From Pseudomonas sp. efr-133-TYG-5 (GTDB taxonomy: Bacteria > Pseudomonadota > Gammaproteobacteria > Pseudomonadales > Pseudomonadaceae), in assembly GCF_030209175.1 (NCBI RefSeq), contig NZ_JARVSM010000001.1, positions 1,178,001 to 1,242,000 on the forward strand: DNA of 64,000 nt. Reading direction: 5' to 3'. Within the stretch, counting starts at the first letter, position 1. The number at the start of each line of letters is the position of its first letter. The notes below the pieces were generated by a model that worked only from the letters and a program-made list of their open reading frames with translations, was not told where the DNA came from and searched no databases. The position numbers and the translations under genes are program-made. Shown one piece after another: positions 42,367 to 51,386 of this stretch.

Positions 42367-43518
42367 ATGACCGTGGCCAAATCCTCGTTCGACATCAGCG
42401 CCAACTTCGACAGCGGCAACATCCAAGTCATCGATATCAGCAATCCGCTCAGCCCGGTTCTGGCCATCCGCCCGGACACCCGCAGCGCGCATTTCCAGTG
42501 GTTTCACTTCAAGGCCAGCGGCCTGCATGTCGGCCAGGAACACTGGTTTCGCCTGAACAACGCCAGCCAGTCTTCCTACAACAAGGCCTGGACCGGTTAC
42601 CAGGCGGTCGCCTCCTACGATCACGTCAACTGGTTCCGTATTCCGACCATTTTCGAAGGCGATTGCCTGCGCTTCTGCCTCGAAGCCACGCAGACCCACG
42701 CCTGGTTCGCCTACTTCGAACCCTACAGCCGCGGTCGCCACGACTGGCTGATCGAACAGGCACTGACCAAGGCCGGCACCGAGCTGCTGGCCACCGGCAA
42801 AAGCGTCGAGGGTCGCGATATCCAGCTGCTGCGCAAGGGCAGCGGCGCCGAAGGTCGACGCAAGATCTGGATCATCGCCCAGCAGCACCCCGGCGAGCAC
42901 ATGGCCGAGTGGTTCATGGAGGGCGTGATCGAACGCCTGGAGCGCCAGGACGACCCGGTTCTCAACCAGCTGTTGGCCAGCGCCGACCTGTACCTGGTGC
43001 CGAACATGAACCCCGACGGCGCCTTCCACGGGCACCTGCGCACCAACGCCATGGGCCAGGACCTGAACCGCGCCTGGCAGAACGCCAGCCAGGAACTCAG
43101 CCCGGAGGTATTGTTCGTCCAGCAGCAGATGGAAACGTACGGCGTCGACCTGTTCATCGACGTCCACGGCGACGAAGAAATCCCCCACGTGTTCACTGCC
43201 GGTTGCGAAGGCAATCCGCGCTATACGCCGCGTCTGGAGCAACTCGAAGAACGCTTCCGCAACCACCTGAAACGCACCACCAAGGATTTCCAGACCAAAT
43301 ACGGCTACACCCGCGACGAACCGGGTCAGGCCAACATGACGCTGGCCTGCAACAGCGTCGGGCAGAAATACGATTGCCTGGCGCTGACCCTGGAGATGCC
43401 GTTCAAGGACCATGACGATGCGCCGAACCCGCTCACGGGCTGGTCGGGCAAACGCTCGAAACAACTGGGCAAGGACGTGCTGACCACGATCGCCGACATG
43501 GTCGACAGCCTGCGCTGA
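42367..43518 (+). CDS. M14-family cytosolic zinc carboxypeptidase
   Basis: Protein of 383 residues similar to the cytosolic carboxypeptidases (CCP/Nna1), including the crystallised P. aeruginosa member. The N-terminal beta-sandwich typical of CCPs occupies about 1-125 (WFRIPTIFEGDCLRF). Zinc ligands are in QQHPGEHMAEW (His-x-x-Glu, about 177-185) and DVHGDEEIPHVF; the catalytic Glu is in ALTLEMPFKD near residue 344. Eukaryotic CCPs trim glutamate from tubulin tails; the bacterial substrate is unknown. Lies downstream of prrF but with its own spacer. Confidence 0.9.
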   Translation: MTVAKSSFDISANFDSGNIQVIDISNPLSPVLAIRPDTRSAHFQWFHFKASGLHVGQEHWFRLNNASQSSYNKAWTGYQAVASYDHVNWFRIPTIFEGDCLRFCLEATQTHAWFAYFEPYSRGRHDWLIEQALTKAGTELLATGKSVEGRDIQLLRKGSGAEGRRKIWIIAQQHPGEHMAEWFMEGVIERLERQDDPVLNQLLASADLYLVPNMNPDGAFHGHLRTNAMGQDLNRAWQNASQELSPEVLFVQQQMETYGVDLFIDVHGDEEIPHVFTAGCEGNPRYTPRLEQLEERFRNHLKRTTKDFQTKYGYTRDEPGQANMTLACNSVGQKYDCLALTLEMPFKDHDDAPNPLTGWSGKRSKQLGKDVLTTIADMVDSLR

Positions 43519-43539
43519 TTCTCTGGCGCCCCGCTTTCA

Positions 43540-43573
43540 AAAAAAGATCGCAGCCTGGCTGCGATCTTTTTTT
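43540..43573. terminator. Rho-independent terminator after the carboxypeptidase gene
   Basis: AAAAAAGATCGCAG, loop CCTGG, CTGCGATCTTTTTTT. Strong stem followed by a T-run. Confidence 0.9.
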
Positions 43574-43653
43574 ATGGGATCAGGTTGCAAATTAAAACCA
43601 GATTACCTACCGTGAATTCAGTTTCAAGTTGAAACCACAAAAGGAATGGATCC

Positions 43654-44853
43654 ATGCAACCTCAAACCCTCGGCAGTGGCGTGGTGCTGCTGTTTGCGAT
43701 CGCCTGCGGCCTGGCAGTGGGCAACGTGTATTACGCACAACCGCTGCTCGACGCCATGGCCGCCAGCTTCGCCATGGCGCCAGCGACCATCGGCATCGTC
43801 ATCACCCTGACCCAGATCGGCTACGGCATCGGCCTGGTGTTGCTGGTGCCGCTGGGCGACTTGCTCAACCGCCGACGCCTGATCGTCACGCAAACGCTGT
43901 TGTCGGCACTGGCGCTGCTGATGATCGGCCTGGCCAGCAACAGCGCCTGGTTGCTGCTAGGCATGAGCCTCACTGGTCTGCTGGCCGTCGTCACCCAGGT
44001 GCTGGTGGCCTACGCCGCGACGCTCGCCGTGCCCGCAGTCCGTGGCCGAGTGGTGGGGGTGATTACCAGCGGCATCGTCGTCGGTATTCTGTTGGCGCGT
44101 ACCGTCGCCGGCGGCATGGCCGACTTGGCCGGCTGGCGCTCGATCTATCTGTTGTCCGCCGGATTGACCCTGGTGATGGCGCTGCTGTTGCTGCGCGTGC
44201 TGCCCAAGGACGAAACCGCGCAAGCGACCACTCCCTACGCACAACTGATCGCCTCGGTGTTCAGCCTGTTCAAGGAAGAACCCGTGCTGCGCCAGCGCGC
44301 CATCCTCGCCCTGCTGACGTTCGCCAGCGCGATGGTGCTGTGGACGCCGATGGTGCTGCCACTCGCCGCCCCGCCGCTGTCGTTGTCGCACAGTGAAATC
44401 GGTCTGTTCGGCCTCGCCGGTGCCGCCGGCGCGCTGGCTGCCGCGCGGGCCGGCCATCTGGCGGATCGCGGATACGGTCAGTGGGTCAGCGGTCTGTCGC
44501 TGCTGCTGATGCTCGCTTCGTGGCTGCCGATCGCCCTCACCCAGTCGTCGCTGTGGGCGCTGCTGCTCGGGGTGATTACCCTGGACCTGGGCTTGCAGGC
44601 AGTGCACGTCACCAGCCAGAGCATGATCTACAGCGTCCGCCCGCAGGCGCAGAGCCGCCTGACCGCCGGCTACATGCTGTTCTATTCGCTGGGCAGCGCC
44701 CTCGGGTCGATCGGTTCGACGGCGATGTACGCCTGGGCCGGCTGGCTCGGCGTGTGCCTGCTGGGTGCCGCGATCAATAGCCTGGCGCTGGGCTACTGGT
44801 GGTTGACGGTAAAACGTGGCGCACCGTCGCGATGCGCCACGCCAGCGAGCTAA
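43654..44853 (+). CDS. MFS exporter (DHA1, 12 helices)
   Basis: Major facilitator protein of 399 residues with twelve hydrophobic segments. The start ACGLAVGNVYYAQPLLDAMA is characteristic of the YgaY/YnfM-like group and motif A appears as PLGDLLNRRRLIV (about 68-80). The exported compound is not predictable. It follows a terminator and stands alone; the next genes are on the opposite strand. Confidence 0.88.
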   Translation: MQPQTLGSGVVLLFAIACGLAVGNVYYAQPLLDAMAASFAMAPATIGIVITLTQIGYGIGLVLLVPLGDLLNRRRLIVTQTLLSALALLMIGLASNSAWLLLGMSLTGLLAVVTQVLVAYAATLAVPAVRGRVVGVITSGIVVGILLARTVAGGMADLAGWRSIYLLSAGLTLVMALLLLRVLPKDETAQATTPYAQLIASVFSLFKEEPVLRQRAILALLTFASAMVLWTPMVLPLAAPPLSLSHSEIGLFGLAGAAGALAAARAGHLADRGYGQWVSGLSLLLMLASWLPIALTQSSLWALLLGVITLDLGLQAVHVTSQSMIYSVRPQAQSRLTAGYMLFYSLGSALGSIGSTAMYAWAGWLGVCLLGAAINSLALGYWWLTVKRGAPSRCATPAS

Positions 44854-45399
44854 CTAGCCGCGATCGCGGCCGCGCAACATGCTGTCGAGCACCTCGTCAC
44901 GACGCACCCAGCCGTGGAATAGCGCTGCCGCCAGGTGCAGCAGCACCGTCAGGAACAGCAGGTAGGCGAGATAGCCATGGGCCTTGCGCAGCAGTGCGAA
45001 CACCTGCGCATCCGCCGGCACAATCGACGGCAGTTGCAAGGAATGGCTGAGCATCACCGGATCGCCCGCCGCACTGATCATCGCCCAGCCCAACAAGGGC
45101 AGAACCAGCATCAGCGCGTACAGCAACACATGCGAAGCCTTGGCCGCCATCACCTGCCAGCCCGGCAGATCCTCCGGCAACGGCGGTTGGCGGGTGGAGA
45201 ACCGCACCACCAGGCGCACCACCACCAGCAACAGAATCGCAATGCCCAGCGGCTTGTGCAGATTGAGCAGCCACTCATGCCGTGCCGAAACCGAGGTGAC
45301 CATACCGGCACCGATAAACAGCATGGCGATGATCATCAGCGCCATCAGCCAGTGCAGCAGCCGCGCCAGCGGATTGAAATGGGTCGGTTGCGTGCTCAT
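44854..45399 (-). CDS. Cytochrome b561
   Basis: Di-haem membrane cytochrome of 181 residues with four helices. Candidate haem ligands are His in NPLARLLHWLMALM (about 16), LHKPLGIAIL, AKASHVLLYALM and the last-helix LLHLAAALFHGW. Such proteins pass electrons from the quinone pool or to periplasmic acceptors. The start overlaps the stop of the catalase-like gene by four bases (ATGA), so the cytochrome may be its electron partner. An ECF-type promoter lies before the pair. Confidence 0.9.
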   Translation of the reverse strand: MSTQPTHFNPLARLLHWLMALMIIAMLFIGAGMVTSVSARHEWLLNLHKPLGIAILLLVVVRLVVRFSTRQPPLPEDLPGWQVMAAKASHVLLYALMLVLPLLGWAMISAAGDPVMLSHSLQLPSIVPADAQVFALLRKAHGYLAYLLFLTVLLHLAAALFHGWVRRDEVLDSMLRGRDRG

Positions 45400-46490
45400 G
45401 GGCGAGCCTCCTGTCGGGTGGTCGGCAACTGGCTGACTTCGCTGGTGCGACGCAGGTAGGAATCGGCATACCCGGCGGAACGGGCGGCGAGCAACGGGTC
45501 GTCGGAACCCTGAATGCCGGCCGGCAGCACCAGCGGGTCGTAGTTGATGTCGCGGCACTCACCACTGAGTTGCGGCTGGGTTTTCTCCAGCACCAGGGTG
45601 CCGGCATTCAGCACCTTGCGCCCGGCGGGCCAGGCTTTGCTGGCATCGTTGACCGGGTCATCGGCGCTGGCCAGGGTGATGTTCAACTGAAAGCGCAGCG
45701 GTGCGGCGGCGAGGCGCTGCACCAGATCCTTTTCAAGAAAGTCAGCGCCCTCCGGTGCGCTGGCACCCGCAGCGTCCTGGGCCAGCGGGGCCATGCTCCA
45801 GCGCACGGCCTGCTTCTTGCCGCTGGCGTCGACCAGATAGAACGCGTTGACGCTGTTGTAGGTTTCCGTCGCATAACTGGCGGACGGCTTGGCGGTTTTC
45901 ACCCAGGTCAGAAACGGCACGGTTTCCGGGTGCGCGGCAAAAAACGCCGGGACTTTGGCCGGATCCGGCTTGCCGGTGGCAGGGTCGGGCGACTGCGCCT
46001 GCTGCAACTGATAGAACGCCTCAGGCGTGCCGACCGGGAACACCGGCATGCTGTTCATCCCGGTGCGCCACTGCTGGCCGTTGGCCTGGGTGAAACGCAG
46101 CGCCAGGCTGCGGATCGGCACGGCGCTGTCCGGCGCATACGGGTTGCCCGCCGGCAGCGCAAAACGGCCGACCACCGGGGTGCGCGGTTCATTGAACACT
46201 TGCGCGGCGGAATACACCCGCGCCTCGCCACTGCTCTCGAAATGCCCGATCACGCACACGCCCTTGGCGTGGTTGCGACGAAACCCGGGATGCACGCCGT
46301 TGTTCTTTTCCAGCACGTCGACCAGCGCTTTGGGGGTCAGGCGCTGTGGGTCAAGGTTGCCATGAACGTAGGCAAAAGCTCCGGCGACGGCGGCGACCAC
46401 GACGGCAATGCCGCCCAGACGCAACACCAGGCTCGCGGCACTCAATGGCGGGCGCTGCGGCCCGCCGGGGGGTGAGGTGCGATCAACCAT
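45396..46490 (-). CDS. Catalase-related peroxidase (SrpA-like)
   Basis: Haem peroxidase of the small catalase-like family, 364 residues, with an N-terminal signal anchor (LRLGGIAVVVAAVAGAFAYV, about 23-42) that places it in the periplasm. The distal-haem histidine is in VHPGFRRNHAKG (His67) and a probable proximal tyrosine in ARSAGYADSYLRR near the C-terminus. Such proteins usually peroxidise organic substrates more than they disproportionate H2O2. GGAG is six bases before the ATG. Divergent from the sigma/anti-sigma genes. Confidence 0.9.
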   Translation of the reverse strand: MVDRTSPPGGPQRPPLSAASLVLRLGGIAVVVAAVAGAFAYVHGNLDPQRLTPKALVDVLEKNNGVHPGFRRNHAKGVCVIGHFESSGEARVYSAAQVFNEPRTPVVGRFALPAGNPYAPDSAVPIRSLALRFTQANGQQWRTGMNSMPVFPVGTPEAFYQLQQAQSPDPATGKPDPAKVPAFFAAHPETVPFLTWVKTAKPSASYATETYNSVNAFYLVDASGKKQAVRWSMAPLAQDAAGASAPEGADFLEKDLVQRLAAAPLRFQLNITLASADDPVNDASKAWPAGRKVLNAGTLVLEKTQPQLSGECRDINYDPLVLPAGIQGSDDPLLAARSAGYADSYLRRTSEVSQLPTTRQEARP

Positions 46491-46532
46491 GAACGACTCC
46501 AGGGCCATCGGCCACAAGTAGGAAGAATCAGC

Positions 46533-46559
46533 AAGACGCGCGTCGCGAGGATTTATTCC
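46533..46559 (-). promoter_or_regulatory. ECF-type promoter of the peroxidase-b561 operon
   Basis: On the minus strand CGTGGAATAA-N14-CGTCTT, with the GGAATAA element at 46559-46553 and CGTCTT at 46538-46533. Spacing and both elements are identical to the mirrored promoter at 46588. Confidence 0.8.
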
Positions 46560-46587
46560 ACGGGCCGGTATTTATTTTTCCGAACGT

Positions 46588-46614
46588 GGAATAACCTCGA
46601 ACGCCGGGCGTCTT
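46588..46614 (+). promoter_or_regulatory. ECF-type promoter of the sigma/anti-sigma operon
   Basis: CGTGGAATAA-N14-CGTCTT on the plus strand, GGAATAA at 46588 and CGTCTT at 46609. Its exact duplication on the other strand suggests that both units are transcribed by the encoded sigma factor, giving autoregulation. Confidence 0.8.
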
Positions 46615-46647
46615 CCTAGTCCACAGCGTAGTGACTAGCAGAACTTC

Positions 46648-47154
46648 ATGAGCGAAATCGACGAACAACTGCGTGAAATCATTCCCAGACTGCGCCGCTT
46701 CGCGCTGTCGCTGACGCGCAACGGCAGCAGCGCCGACGATCTGGTGCAGGCCAGCCTGGAGCGGGCCTTGTCGAGCTGGGCCGCCAGGCGCGCCGAGGGT
46801 GACCTGCGCGCCTGGCTGTTCGCGATCCTCTATCGGCAGTTCCTCGACGCCAATCGGCGTTCGCGACGTTACGCGCGAATGCTCGAATTCTTCACCGGCC
46901 GCGACGACGCCGAACCCTCGGTGGAGCGCACGGTCATCGCCCAGTCGACCCTGCAAGCCTTCGACCGCCTGCCCACCGAGCAGCGCGCCCTGCTGCTGAT
47001 GGTTTCGGTGGAAGGCCTGAGCTACAAGGACGTCGCGCAAATCCTCGAGGTGCCCACCGGCACCGTCATGTCGCGCCTGTCCCGCGCTCGTCAGGCGCTG
47101 CGCCAGCTCAGCGACGGCGAAATCAGCAGCCCTTCCCTGCGGAGACTCAAATGA
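46648..47154 (+). CDS. ECF-type RNA polymerase sigma factor
   Basis: Group IV sigma factor of 168 residues. Region 2 is seen in NGSSADDLVQASLERALSSW (about 26-45) with DLRAWLFAILYRQFLDANRR, and region 4 in LSYKDVAQILEVPTGTVMSRLSRARQAL (about 127-154). The gene pair overlaps its anti-sigma gene by four bases. Gene context with a catalase-like peroxidase and cytochrome b561 corresponds, as I recall, to the ECF26 group. Confidence 0.94.
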   Translation: MSEIDEQLREIIPRLRRFALSLTRNGSSADDLVQASLERALSSWAARRAEGDLRAWLFAILYRQFLDANRRSRRYARMLEFFTGRDDAEPSVERTVIAQSTLQAFDRLPTEQRALLLMVSVEGLSYKDVAQILEVPTGTVMSRLSRARQALRQLSDGEISSPSLRRLK

Positions 47155-47900
47155 TCAGCCTGCCTCCCAGCGAGCGTGACCTGCACGCTTACGTCGACCA
47201 CCAGCTCAGCGAGGCCGACCGACGCCTGCTCGACACCTGGCTGGCCAGTCATCCGGACACCGCTGTGCAAGTGCGCGCCTGGCAACACGACGCGCAACAA
47301 CTGCGCGCGGCGCTTGGCGGTGCGCTGCAACAACCGGTCAATGCCGATCTCGATCCGGCCATGATTCGCCGACGCCTCAAGCGCCAGTCACGGCGGCACC
47401 TGGCCAGCGCCGCCGTCTTGCTCGTGGCGGTCGGCGTCGGTGGCTTCAGTGGCTGGCAAGCCCGCGAGATGACCCTGGTGCACGCGCCCGCGCCCATGAC
47501 CGACGCCTTGCAGGCCTATCGCCTGATCGCCCAGCAAGGCCTGCTGCCGGCGGACTACACGGCCAGCGATGGCGGCCTGCAGCAATGGCTGGACCGCTAC
47601 TTCAGCCGCGCCAGCCGCCTGCCGGATCTGAGCGCAGCCGGGTTTCAACCGGTCAGTGCACGCCTGCTCAGCACCGATGAGGGCGCGGCGGCGATGGTCA
47701 TGTACGAGGATCGCGGCGGCCACAAGATCAGCTTCTATGTGCGCCCGCCGGGACCGAAAAACACCTTCCTGCCGCGCGGCAGTCGCAACGACGGTGACCT
47801 GCAGGCCGATTACTGGTCGGGGGGCGGCTACAACTACGCGCTGGTCAGCCCCGCTGGCTCACCGGCGGCACAACAGCTCAAACAGTCTCTGCCATTCTGA
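47151..47900 (+). CDS. Anti-sigma factor (membrane-anchored)
   Basis: Protein of 249 residues. The cytoplasmic N-terminal part (about 1-80) resembles the sigma-binding anti-sigma domain without the zinc HxxxCxxC motif: DLHAYVDHQLSEADRRLLDTWL is typical. One membrane helix follows (ASAAVLLVAVGVGGFSGW, about 84-101), then a periplasmic domain of about 145 residues that may sense the stress signal. It is translationally coupled to the sigma gene. Confidence 0.9.
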   Translation: MISLPPSERDLHAYVDHQLSEADRRLLDTWLASHPDTAVQVRAWQHDAQQLRAALGGALQQPVNADLDPAMIRRRLKRQSRRHLASAAVLLVAVGVGGFSGWQAREMTLVHAPAPMTDALQAYRLIAQQGLLPADYTASDGGLQQWLDRYFSRASRLPDLSAAGFQPVSARLLSTDEGAAAMVMYEDRGGHKISFYVRPPGPKNTFLPRGSRNDGDLQADYWSGGGYNYALVSPAGSPAAQQLKQSLPF

Positions 47901-47950
47901 AACCCGCGGCGTCGGCTGCCTGCCCTGGGAAATTCGCCCTGCCGGCGCGC

Positions 47951-48922
47951 TCAGAAACCCACGTCGAGCACCACATTGTCCAGGTAGGTGCCGGCCGGCG
48001 GGGTGGCTTGGTCGGTGTAGATCTTCGCGTTGTAGTTGAAGATCTGGCTGCCGGTACCCAAGCCGTTGCCCGGATTGACTTCGGCGTCGGTGCTCGCCCG
48101 GCGCGCGGCGCCGACACTGCCCCAACGCGTGGTCCCGGCGCTTTTGAAGATGTCGTAGGCCAGGTAATTGCCAGCGGCAACCATGCGCCGCCGGCCGCCG
48201 GCACTCACCGGGTTCTGCCCGTCGCCCAGGCCCACGGTGTAGGCGCTGCCCTTGGTGCAGGCAAGGTTGATGGTCTGCCCCGTTACCGGGGTGAAGGCGC
48301 TGACCACCGGAGCGCTACCGAAGGCGATATTCGGCGCGGTGATGGTGCAGTCGTTGGCCACGGTCAGATTGATCGTCAGGGTGGTGGTGCCGTTGTTGAC
48401 GTCACGGCCCAGGCAAAGTCCGCCGACGCCGATCCCCGAGCAGTAGTTCCAGTTCCAGAAGATGCTCAGGGTTTCGCTGTACACCCCCGCCGCGACGTTG
48501 CTGCCAATCGTGGTGGCGAAATACAGCGGCACGGTTTTCGGCACCGTACCGCCGAGCAGCCCCAGCGCATCGATGATGCCGTTGCGGGCGAAATCGTAGG
48601 CACTGCCGCGAGTCAGCGGATAACTGGTGCTGTTATTGGCGTAAACGGTGTAGCCGATGACATCGCCGGTCGGCCCGACCAGGCCGCTCTGCGTCGAGGT
48701 GACGGTGGCGTAGAAGTGATCGCTGCTGCTGAGCAGGGTCAGCAGTGATCCGGTGCAACTCAAGCCACCGTTGAGCGTAGAGCTGGGCTGCGAGGTGGTA
48801 CGCACGGCAATCGAACTGATCGAACCGAACGCCGCCGGCGTGGTGCTGACCACCGAACACAACGCCTGCGCCGCTCCCGGCACCAGCAGCGCCAGCCACA
48901 GGCAGAGCCGCGCGCGGTTCAT
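47951..48922 (-). CDS. Chaperone-usher tip adhesin (CsuE-like, two SCPU domains)
   Basis: Secreted pilus subunit of 323 residues with signal peptide (LCLWLALLVPGAAQA). Two spore-coat-U (SCPU) domains follow in tandem, the first about 20-170 and the second beginning at NDCTITAPNIAFGS; the closing strand GTYLDNVVLDVGF is the usual pilin end. In Csu pili the two-domain CsuE is the tip adhesin that binds hydrophobic surfaces. It is last in the operon, its start overlapping the usher stop by four bases. Confidence 0.88.
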   Translation of the reverse strand: MNRARLCLWLALLVPGAAQALCSVVSTTPAAFGSISSIAVRTTSQPSSTLNGGLSCTGSLLTLLSSSDHFYATVTSTQSGLVGPTGDVIGYTVYANNSTSYPLTRGSAYDFARNGIIDALGLLGGTVPKTVPLYFATTIGSNVAAGVYSETLSIFWNWNYCSGIGVGGLCLGRDVNNGTTTLTINLTVANDCTITAPNIAFGSAPVVSAFTPVTGQTINLACTKGSAYTVGLGDGQNPVSAGGRRRMVAAGNYLAYDIFKSAGTTRWGSVGAARRASTDAEVNPGNGLGTGSQIFNYNAKIYTDQATPPAGTYLDNVVLDVGF

Positions 48923-51276
48923 TGACACACCAACGGCCCGATCAGCGGCACCTGATCCTGCTGCATATCGACGTTGAACTGCGCCTGGCAGGTCTTGCCA
49001 TCGGCGAGCGTGACCCGCAGCGAGTTCTGCGCCTGGAGGTTTTCCAGATAGACCAGACCGTCCCAGCCGACCACCGTGTGGGTGCCGCTCTGCTCGTGCA
49101 GCACGCCACTGCCCAGCGCCAATTCATGCTGTTGCGCGTCCACCAGCACAATGCTCGCGGCGACCACCCGGCTCAGCGCAAACTCCAGCAGGTAGCCACT
49201 GCCGCGGCGCACGGCGACGCGCTGCTCGACGTTCGGACTGCGCACGTTGGCCGGCAGGTTCAGCGGATCGATTTCGTATTTGCCGCGGTAGTAGGCGCTG
49301 CTCCATGGCACCAGCAAGTGGCCGTTGCGATCGGTCTGGCCGACCTGCTGGTTTTCGTAGCGCACTGGAATATCGGCGTAGCCATCGGTGCTGACCACGA
49401 CAAAGGCGTCGTCGATGCGATTGGCGGCGAACACCTGCTGGTCCATCCACACCAGCGAGCCACTGGCATCGGCCCAGCGGGTTTCGGCCGCGGAAGTGCC
49501 GTAGACCCCGGCCTGCAGTTGCACCGATTGCAGGCGCCAGGTCAGGTCGGCCTGGCGATAATCGGCGCCGTCGCCCTTGGCGTAGCCCAGATTGAATCCC
49601 ACCCCGCCCTCGGACGGTACCGCGCGGCTGTAGTTGAGCCGTTGCTGCGACTGGCCGTTCTTGCTGCGTTCGCTGCTGATCGCGAGGCTTCCGCGCAGAT
49701 CGAACGGGATCACCAGTTGCGCCTGCAGCGCCCAGTTGCTGTCACCGATTTCGCGGTTGGCCGACAGGTAGAAACTGCTGTTGCGCCACAGCGGTTTACT
49801 CCAGCTCAGGTTGACCAGGCGGGTGCGCGTATCGTCGGCGGCGCGAATGTCGAAATAGCCGGCACCGAGGCTGCCCCAGCGCTCGAGGTTGAGGCTCAGC
49901 GTTGCCTGCTCGCTGCGGCGGCTGAGGTTCATGTACGGACTGTCGACCACGCTCAGGTCGGCATACTGGTCGCGGCGTTGCAGGCGTTGGTAGGAAAAGC
50001 TGTAGCGCTGGCTGTTGTATTGGTAACCGAGGCTCAGTTGCTGGCCCGCGTCGCCGGCGAAACGGCTCTGGCTGACTGCGCTGTTGAGCACGCCGAAATT
50101 GCCCAGGCGCAGATTGCCGCCGAGGCCGCCCAGGGTCAGCGAATCGGCCGCTTCAGCGTGACCTTCGAGGGTGAAGCTGTCGCTGACACCGTAGCGCGCA
50201 CTGCCCGAGCTGACCCCCGGGCCGTAACTGAAATCCTTCAGGCCGTAGTCGCGGCGCAAGGTCCCGGCGGCGATCGAGAAATCGCTCAGGCCTTTTTGCA
50301 GCAGGTTGCTGGTGACGTAGAACGGCACGGTGGTCGACACCTGCCGCCCCAGCGCATCGGTGGTCACCACCACCGCCTCGCCGGCACCGTTGATGAAGGG
50401 AATATTGGTCAGGGTGTACGGCCCCGGCTGCAGATCGGCGCTGCTGGACTTGTAACCGTTGATGAACAGATCCACCGACGACGGCACCGCCGCTTCCCCG
50501 GCGAACTGCGGCAGCGGGTAGGTGACCAGATCCGGGCGTACGGCGAAGTCGCGGGAAAACTGTACGCCACCCAGGCGCACCGAACTGCTCCAGGGCAAGG
50601 CGCCGCTGATCACGTCACCGGCCTCGTAGGTGAGCATTCGCTCATCGTCGGAGTAACGCCAGGTGGTGTCGTAACGCAGGTAACCGTTGTCCAGGCTGCT
50701 GACCGCGTCCCCCGACAGCGTGCGCCGATACTGCCCGGTGTTGGACAAGGTGCCCCAGCTGTCGAATACCCGGACTTCGTTCCACGCCGCCAGGTAGGTG
50801 CCGGCGTCATCGGTGTCGTTCAGGTACAGGTCGTAGTTGAACAGCGCGCCGAAACTGCTCAGCGCCGGCGCGCGCGGATACACCTGGCGATTGCCGATGA
50901 ACTGCGCCGGCAGCCACTGCACCGGCACATCGAGCAGCAGCCGTTGGCCGACACTGTCGTAGTCGCTGTGCAGTCCCGGCAGATTGTCGAGGTCGACTTC
51001 GGTGCCGACCGTCTCGGGCAGCATCATGCCGGTGTCGCGCAGGACGCTGGCCGGCAGAAACAGGCGCCCACCCCGCTGCTCCACCGCCACCACCCGCCCG
51101 GTATTCATCTGATTGACCACCAGCTCGAGAAACAACTGTGCATCGCTCACGGCCTCCATGCCGCTGGGGGGCGGCGGCAGTTCGCCGGCCCCGGATGGAT
51201 GATTGAACATCAGGCAACACGCGCCGGTCATGAGCCACAACGGACGCTGAATACGGCGAGCCCATCCCGAGCTCAT
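48919..51276 (-). CDS. Outer membrane usher (CsuD-like)
   Basis: Usher of 785 residues that assembles and exports the pilus. A signal peptide is followed by the N-terminal chaperone-binding domain (about 45-160), the barrel and plug (VPSSVDLFINGYKSSSADLQPGPYTLTNIPF region) and C-terminal domains ending with a Cys (TCQAQFNVDMQQ..LVCQ). Csu ushers are shorter than FimD types, in line with this length. A perfect AGGAGG lies 30 bases before the ATG, too far for the usual spacing; an ATT codon sits nine bases after it in frame, so the exact start is uncertain. Confidence 0.92.
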   Translation of the reverse strand: MSSGWARRIQRPLWLMTGACCLMFNHPSGAGELPPPPSGMEAVSDAQLFLELVVNQMNTGRVVAVEQRGGRLFLPASVLRDTGMMLPETVGTEVDLDNLPGLHSDYDSVGQRLLLDVPVQWLPAQFIGNRQVYPRAPALSSFGALFNYDLYLNDTDDAGTYLAAWNEVRVFDSWGTLSNTGQYRRTLSGDAVSSLDNGYLRYDTTWRYSDDERMLTYEAGDVISGALPWSSSVRLGGVQFSRDFAVRPDLVTYPLPQFAGEAAVPSSVDLFINGYKSSSADLQPGPYTLTNIPFINGAGEAVVVTTDALGRQVSTTVPFYVTSNLLQKGLSDFSIAAGTLRRDYGLKDFSYGPGVSSGSARYGVSDSFTLEGHAEAADSLTLGGLGGNLRLGNFGVLNSAVSQSRFAGDAGQQLSLGYQYNSQRYSFSYQRLQRRDQYADLSVVDSPYMNLSRRSEQATLSLNLERWGSLGAGYFDIRAADDTRTRLVNLSWSKPLWRNSSFYLSANREIGDSNWALQAQLVIPFDLRGSLAISSERSKNGQSQQRLNYSRAVPSEGGVGFNLGYAKGDGADYRQADLTWRLQSVQLQAGVYGTSAAETRWADASGSLVWMDQQVFAANRIDDAFVVVSTDGYADIPVRYENQQVGQTDRNGHLLVPWSSAYYRGKYEIDPLNLPANVRSPNVEQRVAVRRGSGYLLEFALSRVVAASIVLVDAQQHELALGSGVLHEQSGTHTVVGWDGLVYLENLQAQNSLRVTLADGKTCQAQFNVDMQQDQVPLIGPLVCQ

Positions 51277-51386
51277 TAGCGCTGTACGTCCGTCAATGGA
51301 CTCAATCCTCCTGATACCTCTTCAGCCGCTGCCGCCCTTGTGCAGAGTGGCGAGACCGTTGGCCCGCGTGGCGAATCGCCGGCCTG

